This document shows, in pieces, positions 17,896 to 26,232 of a stretch of DNA of 64,000 nt. Made by a program: the position numbers and the translations under genes. The notes under the pieces are model-generated. The model had not been told where the DNA came from and made no database searches. It was given only the letters and a program-made list of their open reading frames with translations. The stretch is taken from assembly GCF_021534965.1 (NCBI RefSeq), contig NZ_CP091037.1, positions 2,487,501 to 2,551,500 of the forward strand, read 5' to 3'. This DNA comes from Muricauda sp. SCSIO 65647 (GTDB lineage Bacteria > Bacteroidota > Bacteroidia > Flavobacteriales > Flavobacteriaceae). Numbering within the stretch: position 1 is the first letter of the stretch; every line of letters starts with the position of its first letter.

Positions 17896-20800
17896 ATGAA
17901 AGTAAAGAAACTGTTTGGGGCATTGGCAATTATGCTGCTCTTTGCGGCAACCGCCCAGTCCCAAGAAAAGACGATTACAGGTACGGTCGTTGACGAAGGA
18001 GGTATACCATTACCTGGCGTCAATATCGTGGTTGAGGGTACTACCACTGGTACCCAGACCGATTTTGACGGCAATTATGCCATCAGCGCCAGTGAAGGTC
18101 AGGTTTTGATCTTCACCTACATTGGGCAGAGTGATGAAAGAAGAACGGTAGGTGCCCAAGATGTGATCAATGTTCAAATGCAAGAAGATGCCCAGGCCCT
18201 TGAAGAGGTTGTTGTGACCGCACAGGGTATCCAAAGAGAAGAAAGATCTTTGGGGTATGCGGTTACCACTGTTAACGAGGATCAGGTAGCGTCAAGACCT
18301 GAAGCGGATATTGGCCGGGTACTTCAAGGAAAAGTTGCAGGTGTCAACATCACTTCCAATAATGGTTTGTCAGGTTCAGGTACCAATATAATCATTCGTG
18401 GGTACTCTTCTGTGACGCAGTCTAACCAACCATTATTTGTGGTAGATGGTGTGCCAGTTGATTCTGGAACCAATACCCAGACCTCTTTCTTGGATGGGAA
18501 TACCGAGTCGAGCAGATTTTTGGATATTGACCCCAATACCATAGAAAGTCTTAGTGTTCTTAAAGGATTGAGTGCTACGGTTCTTTATGGTAACCGAGGT
18601 AGAAATGGCGTAATATTGATTACGACCAAAGGATCTACAACAGGTGAATCGGTAAGTAAAACTGAGATAACGGTCAATCAATCAGTGTTCATGTCCGATG
18701 CCATACTGCCAATCTATCAAGATAATTACGGTGGAGGTTTTCACCAAGGGTTCGGTTACTTCTTCTCAAACTGGGGCCCAAGGTTTGATAGAACCGATGA
18801 TGATGGTATTTCGCAAGCGGCCCAGTTTACCGGTAATCCCGGCGGCCCGGCAATATTATTGCATCCGTATAATTTCATAGCAGACCAAACATTGATAGCA
18901 GGTAATGAGGATTTATTGTCACAGCCTTACGAGTATCGCCCATATAATGGTGTCGAGGAGTTTTTTAGAAAAGGTGTTGTGACAAGTACGTCAATAAATG
19001 TTAGGGGAGGCGCAGAAAATGTGAGCTTCAACCTGAATTATGGGCGTACCGAAGATAGGGGAATTACCCCAGGAAATAGGGTGCTCAGAAATAATTTCAG
19101 CTTGGGTGGTAATGCAAGGCTAAGCAACAAGTTCAGTATTAATGGGGTGTTTAACTTCATTCGAACCGATTTCACATCTCCACCGAACGCCGTGAGTACG
19201 GGTAGTGGTGCCGCCTTTAACGGGGGTGCAGTTTTTGGGGATTTAATGTATACCCCCAGAAGTGTCGACCTGACCAATTTGCCCTTTCAGGCAGCAGACG
19301 GTAGAAGTGTATACTACAGGTCAGGAAATGACATCCAGAACCCATACTGGACAGTGGCCAACGTGAGGACGGGGCAAGATACCGATCGTTTCTTGGGCAA
19401 TGCGTCCATTAACTATGCAATCAACGATTGGATGAATATAACTTACCGACTAGGTCTTGATACGTATTCTGAATTCAATTTTTACGGTCAGAATAAAGGA
19501 GGGGTCGATGGGGTTCCCTTAGGGGTTTTGCGAACTACTTCTGTTCGAAATACCATTTGGAACCATGATATCATTCTAACAGCAGATCGAGACCTTACAG
19601 AGGATATTAATTTTAAGGCCATTGCAGGGCTTAACAGCCGAAGGGACGAATATGCCCAAGATGGTATTGAGAGCCAAGGCCAACTGGTTTTTGGTGTGCT
19701 AGAGCATTTTAACTTTACCACCCCTTCATCGGTGAATTCATTGGTAAGAACCGGTAATGCAAACCTGAACCAGAATTTTGAAGAGAATCTGGTCGGTGCC
19801 TATTTAGATTTGACGCTTTCGTACAAAGACTTTTTATTCTTCAATGCGGTAGGCAGAAATGACTGGTCATCAACACTTGAGAGGGAGAACAATTCCCTGT
19901 TCTACCCTGGTGCCAGTATTTCGTTTGTGCCGACCTCGGCATTCGAGGGAATTCAAGGAAATGCGCTGAACTATCTTAAACTACGTTTAGGATATGGTTC
20001 ATCGGCTGGTTTTCCTACTCCTTTCAGTACCAGAAGTGTATTGGGCTTGAATGCAAGAAGTCTTGTTGACATCAATGGAAATGTCATCTCTTCGAATAGT
20101 GTCGACAATGTGCTCGGAAATAGGGATTTAAAGCCAGAGCGAATTGAAGAATTTGAAGTAGGTATAGATTCTAGGCTTTTCAACAGATTCAACCTAAATG
20201 TCAGTCTTTTTGAAAAAACGACTACAGATTTGATTACCAACAGGGCCTTGGATAGTTCTACAGGATTCCAAAGCACAACGGTAAATATTGGTGAAATACA
20301 GTCTCAAGGGGTTGAAGTAGATTTTGACTTTGATGTACTCAGGGAAAGCACCGATAAAATAGGCGTTAACATAGCAGGTAACTTTTCTGCCATTGAAACA
20401 ACGGTAACAGATTTGGCAGAGGGTACCAATAACATCTTGCTTACAGATGCTGTTTCGGGCGAGGCTGCCAACTATGCTGTTGAAGGAAGACCTTTCGGTG
20501 TTCTCTTGGGCAGTACTTATCAGCGTGACGCAGATGGAAACAGACTGGTGAATGATGCGGGTAGATATCTGTTCGATCCCAATATCAGTGAAATCGGAGA
20601 TCCAAATCCAGATTGGACAGCAGCCGTTGTACCCACGATTACGTTTAAGAATTTCACGCTTTCTGCCAATTTGCAGTACCGTCATGGCGGTGACATCTAT
20701 TCTGTCACAACTGCAGCTCTAATAGGTAGGGGAGTTGTTGACTTCAACGATCCCATCGATAGGGAGTCACAATATATTCTTCCAGGGGTCAAGGCATCTG

Positions 20801-21147
20801 ATGGTACCCCCAATGATGTGGCAATCAGTTCTACTGAATTCGGATTCAATACCTTTTTTGGTGGAAATATAAATGAGATCAACGTCTTTGATGGTACTAC
20901 TATCAGGTTGCAAGAAGCTTCTTTGGGATATACCCTGCCAAAAGATCTACTGAGGGGCACGCCTTTTGGAAGCATGTCATTTACCATTTCAGGTCAAAAC
21001 CTTTGGTATGATGCAGTGAATTTCCCCGACAATGTTCGATATGATACCAATTCCTCGAGTACAGGGGTAGGTAATGGTCAGGGAGTGGATTTCTTCACAG
21101 GCCCTTCTGCAAGAAGATATGGATTCACCGTAAGAGCTACTTTCTAA
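17896..21147 (+). CDS. SusC/RagA-type TonB-linked outer membrane transporter
   Basis: A 1083-residue outer-membrane transporter that imports oligomeric nutrients with its SusD partner. A signal peptide (cleavage after about residue 22) is followed by a carboxypeptidase-regulatory-like domain (TITGTVVDEGGIPLPGVNI, residues 26-100), the TonB box LEEVVVTAQG near residue 105, a plug domain (RPEADIGRVLQGKVAGV; LFVVDGVPV; TVLYGNRGRNGVILI) and a 22-strand-type barrel that ends in aromatic RYGFTVRATF. TonB-ExbBD power is expected, possibly from the operon at 7.6 kb. The substrate is unknown; no carbohydrate enzyme lies next to it. Confidence 0.95.
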   Translation: MKVKKLFGALAIMLLFAATAQSQEKTITGTVVDEGGIPLPGVNIVVEGTTTGTQTDFDGNYAISASEGQVLIFTYIGQSDERRTVGAQDVINVQMQEDAQALEEVVVTAQGIQREERSLGYAVTTVNEDQVASRPEADIGRVLQGKVAGVNITSNNGLSGSGTNIIIRGYSSVTQSNQPLFVVDGVPVDSGTNTQTSFLDGNTESSRFLDIDPNTIESLSVLKGLSATVLYGNRGRNGVILITTKGSTTGESVSKTEITVNQSVFMSDAILPIYQDNYGGGFHQGFGYFFSNWGPRFDRTDDDGISQAAQFTGNPGGPAILLHPYNFIADQTLIAGNEDLLSQPYEYRPYNGVEEFFRKGVVTSTSINVRGGAENVSFNLNYGRTEDRGITPGNRVLRNNFSLGGNARLSNKFSINGVFNFIRTDFTSPPNAVSTGSGAAFNGGAVFGDLMYTPRSVDLTNLPFQAADGRSVYYRSGNDIQNPYWTVANVRTGQDTDRFLGNASINYAINDWMNITYRLGLDTYSEFNFYGQNKGGVDGVPLGVLRTTSVRNTIWNHDIILTADRDLTEDINFKAIAGLNSRRDEYAQDGIESQGQLVFGVLEHFNFTTPSSVNSLVRTGNANLNQNFEENLVGAYLDLTLSYKDFLFFNAVGRNDWSSTLERENNSLFYPGASISFVPTSAFEGIQGNALNYLKLRLGYGSSAGFPTPFSTRSVLGLNARSLVDINGNVISSNSVDNVLGNRDLKPERIEEFEVGIDSRLFNRFNLNVSLFEKTTTDLITNRALDSSTGFQSTTVNIGEIQSQGVEVDFDFDVLRESTDKIGVNIAGNFSAIETTVTDLAEGTNNILLTDAVSGEAANYAVEGRPFGVLLGSTYQRDADGNRLVNDAGRYLFDPNISEIGDPNPDWTAAVVPTITFKNFTLSANLQYRHGGDIYSVTTAALIGRGVVDFNDPIDRESQYILPGVKASDGTPNDVAISSTEFGFNTFFGGNINEINVFDGTTIRLQEASLGYTLPKDLLRGTPFGSMSFTISGQNLWYDAVNFPDNVRYDTNSSSTGVGNGQGVDFFTGPSARRYGFTVRATF

Positions 21148-21158
21148 CACGTTAAGAA

Positions 21159-22889
21159 ATGAAAAATATTATAAAGAATAGTATGAAAAATAGGTTTAAG
21201 ACTATTGGTTTGGCGTTTGTCGCCTCATCAATGTTATTGACGAACGGATGCGAGACCACAGGGTTGGAAGTGGTGCCAAGTCCGAACTTTTTAAACCCAG
21301 AACAGGCAGATGTAGATTTTTTCCTGAACAGTATTCAGCAATTGGTCGCAAAACTACATTCTGGAACCGAAGGACGTGCTGAAAACGGATGGGCCCAATT
21401 TGGTATGGAGGCCGTTCGAATTCAACATCAGTTTGGCCCAACATATAGAGAATCATATGAACCTTCAGATTTTGATCAGATTTGGGACGATGCGTATTCT
21501 GAAGCGTTGATCGATATCAGAACCATGAACCCTCTGGCTGAAGAGGCAGGTCAGTTTACACATCTTGCCATTGGTCAAATATTAGAGGCGTATATCATAA
21601 CCACATTGGTCGATCTGTTTGGCGATGTTCCGTATACAGAAGCTGTACTTGGCAATGAAGGTGTCTTGAATCCGGCCTTGGATACAGGTGCTTCCATCTA
21701 TGCCGCGGCCGATCAGCTGTTGGTCGATGCGATCGCCAACTTGAATCGCAGTGAATTGTCATTGCCGACAAATGATATCTATTACGGTGGCGATGAGAGC
21801 CAATGGGTAAAGGCGGCCAATACGATGCGATTAAGACTTGCCATCCAGTCTCGTTTGGCAAACCCGGCCGAATCTACCAGTATTATCAACAGTTTGGTAG
21901 CAGGAGGCAACTTGATTCTTGATTTTGCTGATGATATGCAGTTTCAATGGGGTACCAATAACGCGGCTCCTGATAGCCGGCACCCCTATTTTGATCAAAA
22001 TTATGATGGTCAAGGGCCTAGTTCTGATTTCTATACCTGTAACTACTATATGGACCTCATGGCCAATCAATATGGTGATGTCGATCCCAGGATACGCTAT
22101 TATTTCTATAGACAACAAAGTGATTTTTCGGGTGCCGATGTAATTACCAAAGAATGTGTCACCGAGATTACCATTCCGGCTTGGTGGGCAGACTTCAATA
22201 CGTATTGTTTGGTTCCCAATGTAAATGGATATAATGGTCTGTGGGGCAGAAACCACCTAGATGATGATGGTATTCCGCCAGACGATGCTTTCCGTACGCT
22301 ACATGGGTTATACCCGATCGGTGGCCCGTTTGATGATGATTCGTTCAGAAATGTTGCCGGATCGGCAGCCGTTAGTGAAGGATTGGCAGGTGGAGGCATC
22401 TCACCTATTTTCTTGGCCTCTAACACGAATTTGATGTTGGCTGAGGCCGCACTTGTTCTGGGTACGACAGGAAACGCTAGAACCTATTTAGAGAATGGGA
22501 TAAGACAGTCTATGAATAAAGTAGCTGCTTTTGGTGCTGTTTTGGCAGCAGGTAGCGGTTTCGAGGCTACTCCGGCCTTGATCGATTCGCACGTGGCAGA
22601 GATTCTTACGGCTTTCGATGCGGGTGATGATACAGATAAGTTAAGAATCATAGCCGAACAGTTGTTCATTGCTGATTGGTGCAATGGTATGGATGCATAC
22701 AATGCGTACAGAAGAACAGGGCAACCTGATAACTTAACACCGGCGACCAGGGTTCAAGACCCAGGTACTTTTCAACGTTCTATGTGGTATCCACAAGTCG
22801 CCGCAGACAACAATATCAATATCACTCAGAAAACCAATCCGGATACTCCGGTATTTTGGGACACAAACCCTGAAGGATTTGTAGACTGA
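21159..22889 (+). CDS. SusD/RagB-family surface lipoprotein
   Basis: A 576-residue lipoprotein that caps the SusC channel and binds substrate outside the cell. The lipobox is MLLTNGC near residue 31. SusD features are the N-terminal LNPEQADVDFFLNS segment, the TPR-like helices and the late motifs ANTMRLRLAIQSRLA and LMLAEAALVLG. It begins 11 bases after the SusC stop. A second ATG at 21183 (MKNRFKTIG) gives a more compact signal peptide and may be the true start. It is closer to the imelysin-free SusD-like/SusD_2 group than to classical SusD by its overall layout. Confidence 0.93.
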   Translation: MKNIIKNSMKNRFKTIGLAFVASSMLLTNGCETTGLEVVPSPNFLNPEQADVDFFLNSIQQLVAKLHSGTEGRAENGWAQFGMEAVRIQHQFGPTYRESYEPSDFDQIWDDAYSEALIDIRTMNPLAEEAGQFTHLAIGQILEAYIITTLVDLFGDVPYTEAVLGNEGVLNPALDTGASIYAAADQLLVDAIANLNRSELSLPTNDIYYGGDESQWVKAANTMRLRLAIQSRLANPAESTSIINSLVAGGNLILDFADDMQFQWGTNNAAPDSRHPYFDQNYDGQGPSSDFYTCNYYMDLMANQYGDVDPRIRYYFYRQQSDFSGADVITKECVTEITIPAWWADFNTYCLVPNVNGYNGLWGRNHLDDDGIPPDDAFRTLHGLYPIGGPFDDDSFRNVAGSAAVSEGLAGGGISPIFLASNTNLMLAEAALVLGTTGNARTYLENGIRQSMNKVAAFGAVLAAGSGFEATPALIDSHVAEILTAFDAGDDTDKLRIIAEQLFIADWCNGMDAYNAYRRTGQPDNLTPATRVQDPGTFQRSMWYPQVAADNNINITQKTNPDTPVFWDTNPEGFVD

Positions 22890-22901
22890 TAATTAAAAAA
22901 A

Positions 22902-23735
22902 ATGAGAAAAATGAGAAAAATAAATAAATTCATTATTTGCTTATTACTTGTTCCAATCGCTTTTATTTCGTGCAAGGACGAGGATAAGGATCCATTCACC
23001 GTAGCTGAGGATGAAACAAACATTGCTCCTTGGGTTCGAATAAAGGATTTTCAGTCTGTTGTGGCTGCAGGTGATATAGCATCCAGTAGTTTTGACGCCA
23101 CTGTTGATGTTGTTCGAGACAATGTGGCATCATGGGATGTTACGGTAAGTTTGGAGTCTGGTGGTACCACAATAGATCCAGTGCCCCTTACCTCCATTAC
23201 CAGTTTTCCGGCCGATATATCCATTCCCTATACTGATATAGCCTCTCTTCTTGGTATAACCACAGATGATATGAATGGAGGGGATTTCATCCGTTTTCTG
23301 GGGACTACGACCGCAACCGACGGTAGGGTGTATACCTTTGAAAATTATAGTGCGAGTATTACGGGTCAGCCTGAACAATTGCAGGCACTGAATTTTATTG
23401 TATTGGTAAAATGTTCTCCCATTTCTGATGCAACAATTTCGGGTACTTGGACCTTAGAGATGGAAGATAGTTTTGGAGATGGTTGGGATGGTGCTTTCGT
23501 TACCTTTGAAGTCGATGGGGTAAGCACCAACTATACTATTTCTGCTGGCCAAGGTGGTGCTGCAACACATGTCATTGACGTTCCTGCAGGAACATCAGAA
23601 CTGATTATCTCTTATACAAGTGGTTCTTTTGAAGAAGAGCATTCGTATACAGTAGAAACACCTGATGGTGATATTAGAGGGCCTTTTGGTGCCCCTGGAC
23701 CCGATGGGCCTGGGCCGCCTCCTTGTATCAACTAA
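22902..23735 (+). CDS. Surface lipoprotein of the SusCD operon
   Basis: A 277-residue lipoprotein (lipobox FISC near residue 24, followed by KDEDKD, a surface-export type signal). It appears to have an N-terminal beta domain (residues 35-165) and a C-terminal domain with DSFGDGWDGAFVTFEVDG, a calcium-binding-like motif seen in many secreted Bacteroidota proteins. The tail is Pro/Gly-rich (GPFGAPGPDGPGPPP). It lies 12 bases after SusD and before a terminator, so it is the third and last gene of the operon. It may be an extra binding protein for the same substrate. Family not recognised. Confidence 0.8.
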   Translation: MRKMRKINKFIICLLLVPIAFISCKDEDKDPFTVAEDETNIAPWVRIKDFQSVVAAGDIASSSFDATVDVVRDNVASWDVTVSLESGGTTIDPVPLTSITSFPADISIPYTDIASLLGITTDDMNGGDFIRFLGTTTATDGRVYTFENYSASITGQPEQLQALNFIVLVKCSPISDATISGTWTLEMEDSFGDGWDGAFVTFEVDGVSTNYTISAGQGGAATHVIDVPAGTSELIISYTSGSFEEEHSYTVETPDGDIRGPFGAPGPDGPGPPPCIN

Positions 23736-23756
23736 TTTCAAAATTTAGAAAAACGG

Positions 23757-23787
23757 AAGGGTCGCAATCAGCGACCCTTTTCTTTTG
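23757..23787 (+). terminator. Terminator of the SusCD operon
   Basis: AAGGGTCGC pairs perfectly with GCGACCCTT across a 5-base loop, followed by a T-rich run. Confidence 0.85.
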
Positions 23788-23821
23788 GGGCATTCTTCTT
23801 CTCAATCAGTTTTTTATTTTC

Positions 23822-23851
23822 TTTGGTCTTGCCGAGATATGATTATTTTTA
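23822..23851 (+). promoter_or_regulatory. Possible promoter for the QueD/PTPS-like gene
   Basis: TTTG (23822-23825) and TATTTTTA (23844-23851, 7 of 8 of TAnnTTTG) are 18 bases apart, 24 bases before the start codon. Confidence 0.4.
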
Positions 23852-23874
23852 CAATTACTTTTTAACTCAGTTAA

Positions 23875-24285
23875 ATGATTGCAACAATTTGTAGAAAAGC
23901 ACATTTCAATGCTGCCCATAGGCTGCACAACCCTAATTGGAGTGACGAGAAGAACGTTGAGGTTTTTGGAAAGTGCAACAGCCCAAATTATCATGGCCAT
24001 AACTTTGATTTAGAGGTAAGGGTAAGGGGTGAAGTGGACCAAGATACCGGCTTTATTATGGATTTGGCCGAGCTGGGCCGAATCATAAGGGACAAAGTTG
24101 AAGAACGCTTCGATCACAAGAACTTAAACGAAGACTGTCCAGAATTCAAGAGCGTACTTCCTTCAACCGAAAATTTTGTGAAAGTCATCTATGATATATT
24201 GAAACCCGAACTGAAATCTGGACAAAAACTGCACATTACCCTGCACGAAACACAAAAGAATTCTGCAGAGTATGGAGATTGGTAA
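23875..24285 (+). CDS. queD: 6-pyruvoyl-tetrahydropterin synthase / QueD-like protein
   Basis: A 136-residue T-fold enzyme. Members make 6-carboxy-tetrahydropterin for queuosine and archaeosine-type bases, or 6-pyruvoyl-tetrahydropterin. The zinc histidines are visible: His in FNAAHRL and the pair in YHGHNF. The catalytic cysteine is in FGKCNSPN. The C-terminal glutamate is in LHITLHETQ. It is flanked by the SusCD terminator and tRNA-Val, so it is a single gene. QueD is preferred because this is the usual bacterial role, but no other queuosine gene is in view. Confidence 0.85.
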   Translation: MIATICRKAHFNAAHRLHNPNWSDEKNVEVFGKCNSPNYHGHNFDLEVRVRGEVDQDTGFIMDLAELGRIIRDKVEERFDHKNLNEDCPEFKSVLPSTENFVKVIYDILKPELKSGQKLHITLHETQKNSAEYGDW

Positions 24286-24352
24286 CAAATTTCCGATATT
24301 TGCCGCCTCAACGGAAAGTCGGCTTTGGTTACCTGCCCGCCGAATATAATTT

Positions 24353-24427
24353 GGAGTATTAGCTCAGTTGGTTTAGAGCGCTGCCTTGACAGGGCAGAGG
24401 TCACTGGTTCGAATCCAGTATACTCCA
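24353..24427 (+). tRNA. tRNA-Val (anticodon GAC)
   Basis: A 75-base cloverleaf. GGAGTAT pairs with ATACTCC in the acceptor. The anticodon stem CTGCC/GGCAG closes loop TTGACAG, anticodon GAC for valine. The T-arm CTGGTTCGAATCCAG is standard and CCA is not encoded. Together with the UAC copy at 11.0 kb the window holds both valine isoacceptors. Confidence 0.97.
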
Positions 24428-24437
24428 CTACTCTTCT

Positions 24438-24809
24438 TTAAAGGGAAACTGAGCAGGTCGCTGACTTTCCGAACCAATGTACCCTATTTTTAGATGCAAT
24501 TTTATATACGGTATCCCGCACTGTTCTGGGAACGAACCCCAAAGGAGCGGCGATCAATTTCCATTTGGGCACCTTTGAGACAATTTTGAGAAAACCATCA
24601 GAGTGGGTAAAAATAGTGTCACATTCAATTAGTATCACGGTTTCGAGCATTTGGGTCGAGAAGCCATTCTGTAAGAGTAGTGACTGTCCTTTTCGGGATT
24701 GGAACGGAACGAACTCAAAAACATCATTTGGAGCTACTTTAAAAAGCCAATTGACCACACCATTGCAGAGATTGCATTCCCCATCGAATATGATTAGACT
24801 TTTTTTCAT
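24438..24809 (-). CDS. DCC-family thiol-disulfide oxidoreductase-like protein (DUF393)
   Basis: A 123-residue protein of the DCC (YuxK) family with the defining motif DGECNLCNG at residues 9-17 and a thioredoxin-like layout. It probably performs dithiol chemistry, but its physiological substrate is unknown. It converges with tRNA-Val(GAC) and lies 85 bases downstream of murF on the same strand. Confidence 0.88.
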   Translation of the reverse strand: MKKSLIIFDGECNLCNGVVNWLFKVAPNDVFEFVPFQSRKGQSLLLQNGFSTQMLETVILIECDTIFTHSDGFLKIVSKVPKWKLIAAPLGFVPRTVRDTVYKIASKNRVHWFGKSATCSVSL

Positions 24810-24894
24810 GAATCAAGTAGCATTGATGACTTGGTCGGACAGGTGGGCCAACTATTTCATAAGAAAGCGATATTTTACAAAATTTTAGTATTTG

Positions 24895-26169
24895 CTAGAG
24901 CAGATCAAGCAGACGTTCCAATGCCATGCCTCGAGAGCCCTTGATCAGAATGGTAGAAGGCTCTAAGGGATTTTCCTTTAAATGATCGGCTATTTTCTGA
25001 AAATCCTCAAATTTTTGAAAACTGTTTTTGGTCTGGCTGAAATTTTTACCGATGAGATAAACATGGTGAAATCCTAAATCGGCAGTGACATCAGTGATTT
25101 TTTGATGTTCTTGTGCCGAAGCTTCACCAAGTTCGAACATATCGCCCAAAAACAACACTTTTGGGGCACCTGCCATGGTGACAAAATTCTTCAGCGCGGC
25201 CAACATACTGGTCGGATTGGCATTGTAGGCATCCAGCACGATCGTATGATTGTTCTTCTTTAAGACTTCAGACCTGTTGTTTGCAGGGCGATAGCCCTCT
25301 AGGGCCAATTTTATATCTCTCTTGGGCACATTGAAGTACTTGCCCACGGTGATGGCAATGGCACAGTTGCTAAAATTGTATTCCCCGATCAGTTGTGTTT
25401 CAATTTGCAGCCCTTCAAATTCGATGACCACAAAGGGATCCGTTTTCACTGGTCGTATTTGGTAAAAGTCATGATTGTGGGTGCTGAATCCGATTTTTTT
25501 GATGTATGGCGCGAGTTTTTCCCTTTGAATGGGATCGTCTGCGTTCATGAAAACATATCGGTCGTTGGCCATTAGGTAATCGTAGAGCTCGCTTTTCCCT
25601 TTTATGACCCCCTGTACCCCTCCAAAACCTTCAAGATGCGCCTTACCGAAATTTGTGATATAGCCATAGTCAGGCTGTGAGATACCAGAAAGAAATGCAA
25701 TTTCTCCCTGATGGTTGGCCCCCATTTCAATAATGGCTATTTCTGTATCTTCTTTGATGGTCAATAGGGTAAGGGGCACCCCGATATGGTTGTTCAGGTT
25801 TCCTGAAGTTGCTATGGTGCGGTATTTTTTGTCGAGCACTGCATGAATCAGCTCTTTTGTGGTGGTCTTGCCGTTGCTTCCGGTCAATGAGATGATTTTG
25901 GCCTTGCAATGGTTTCGATGGTAAATGGCAAGCTTTTGTAGGGTTTCCAACACATTTTCAACCAAAATGGTCTTTCCCTCTTCATGAAACCCTGGTTCAT
26001 CGATAATGGCATATTTTGCTCCTTTTTCAAGCGCTTCGGCCGCAAATTCATTTCCGTTGAAGTTAGGTCCCTTAAGGGCAAAGAAAAGGCAATCTGATTC
26101 AATTTTTCGGGTATCTGTACTGACTATGGGGTATCTCAAAAAGAGGTCGTGAAGTGCTGTCAATGTCAT
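24895..26169 (-). CDS. murF: UDP-N-acetylmuramoyl-tripeptide--D-alanyl-D-alanine ligase
   Basis: A 424-residue ATP-dependent ligase that adds D-Ala-D-Ala to the UDP-muramoyl tripeptide in peptidoglycan synthesis. The P-loop LTGSNGKTTTKEL lies near residue 95, EMGANHQGEI near 148 and the C-terminal motif LDAYNANPTSM near 310. Length is normal. It follows gldJ on the same strand, separated by an intrinsic terminator, so it is at least partly independent. Confidence 0.95.
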   Translation of the reverse strand: MTLTALHDLFLRYPIVSTDTRKIESDCLFFALKGPNFNGNEFAAEALEKGAKYAIIDEPGFHEEGKTILVENVLETLQKLAIYHRNHCKAKIISLTGSNGKTTTKELIHAVLDKKYRTIATSGNLNNHIGVPLTLLTIKEDTEIAIIEMGANHQGEIAFLSGISQPDYGYITNFGKAHLEGFGGVQGVIKGKSELYDYLMANDRYVFMNADDPIQREKLAPYIKKIGFSTHNHDFYQIRPVKTDPFVVIEFEGLQIETQLIGEYNFSNCAIAITVGKYFNVPKRDIKLALEGYRPANNRSEVLKKNNHTIVLDAYNANPTSMLAALKNFVTMAGAPKVLFLGDMFELGEASAQEHQKITDVTADLGFHHVYLIGKNFSQTKNSFQKFEDFQKIADHLKENPLEPSTILIKGSRGMALERLLDLL

Positions 26170-26180
26170 GGGTCGAAGAT

Positions 26181-26212
26181 AAAAAAAACCCTGACGTTGT
26201 CGGTCAGGGTTT
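26181..26212 (-). terminator. Intrinsic terminator between gldJ and murF
   Basis: On the minus strand AAACCCTGAC pairs with GTCAGGGTTT around a 7-base loop, followed by a run of T. It ends the gldJ transcript 12 bases before murF. Confidence 0.85.
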
Positions 26213-26232
26213 CAAATTTCCATAGAATTTTT

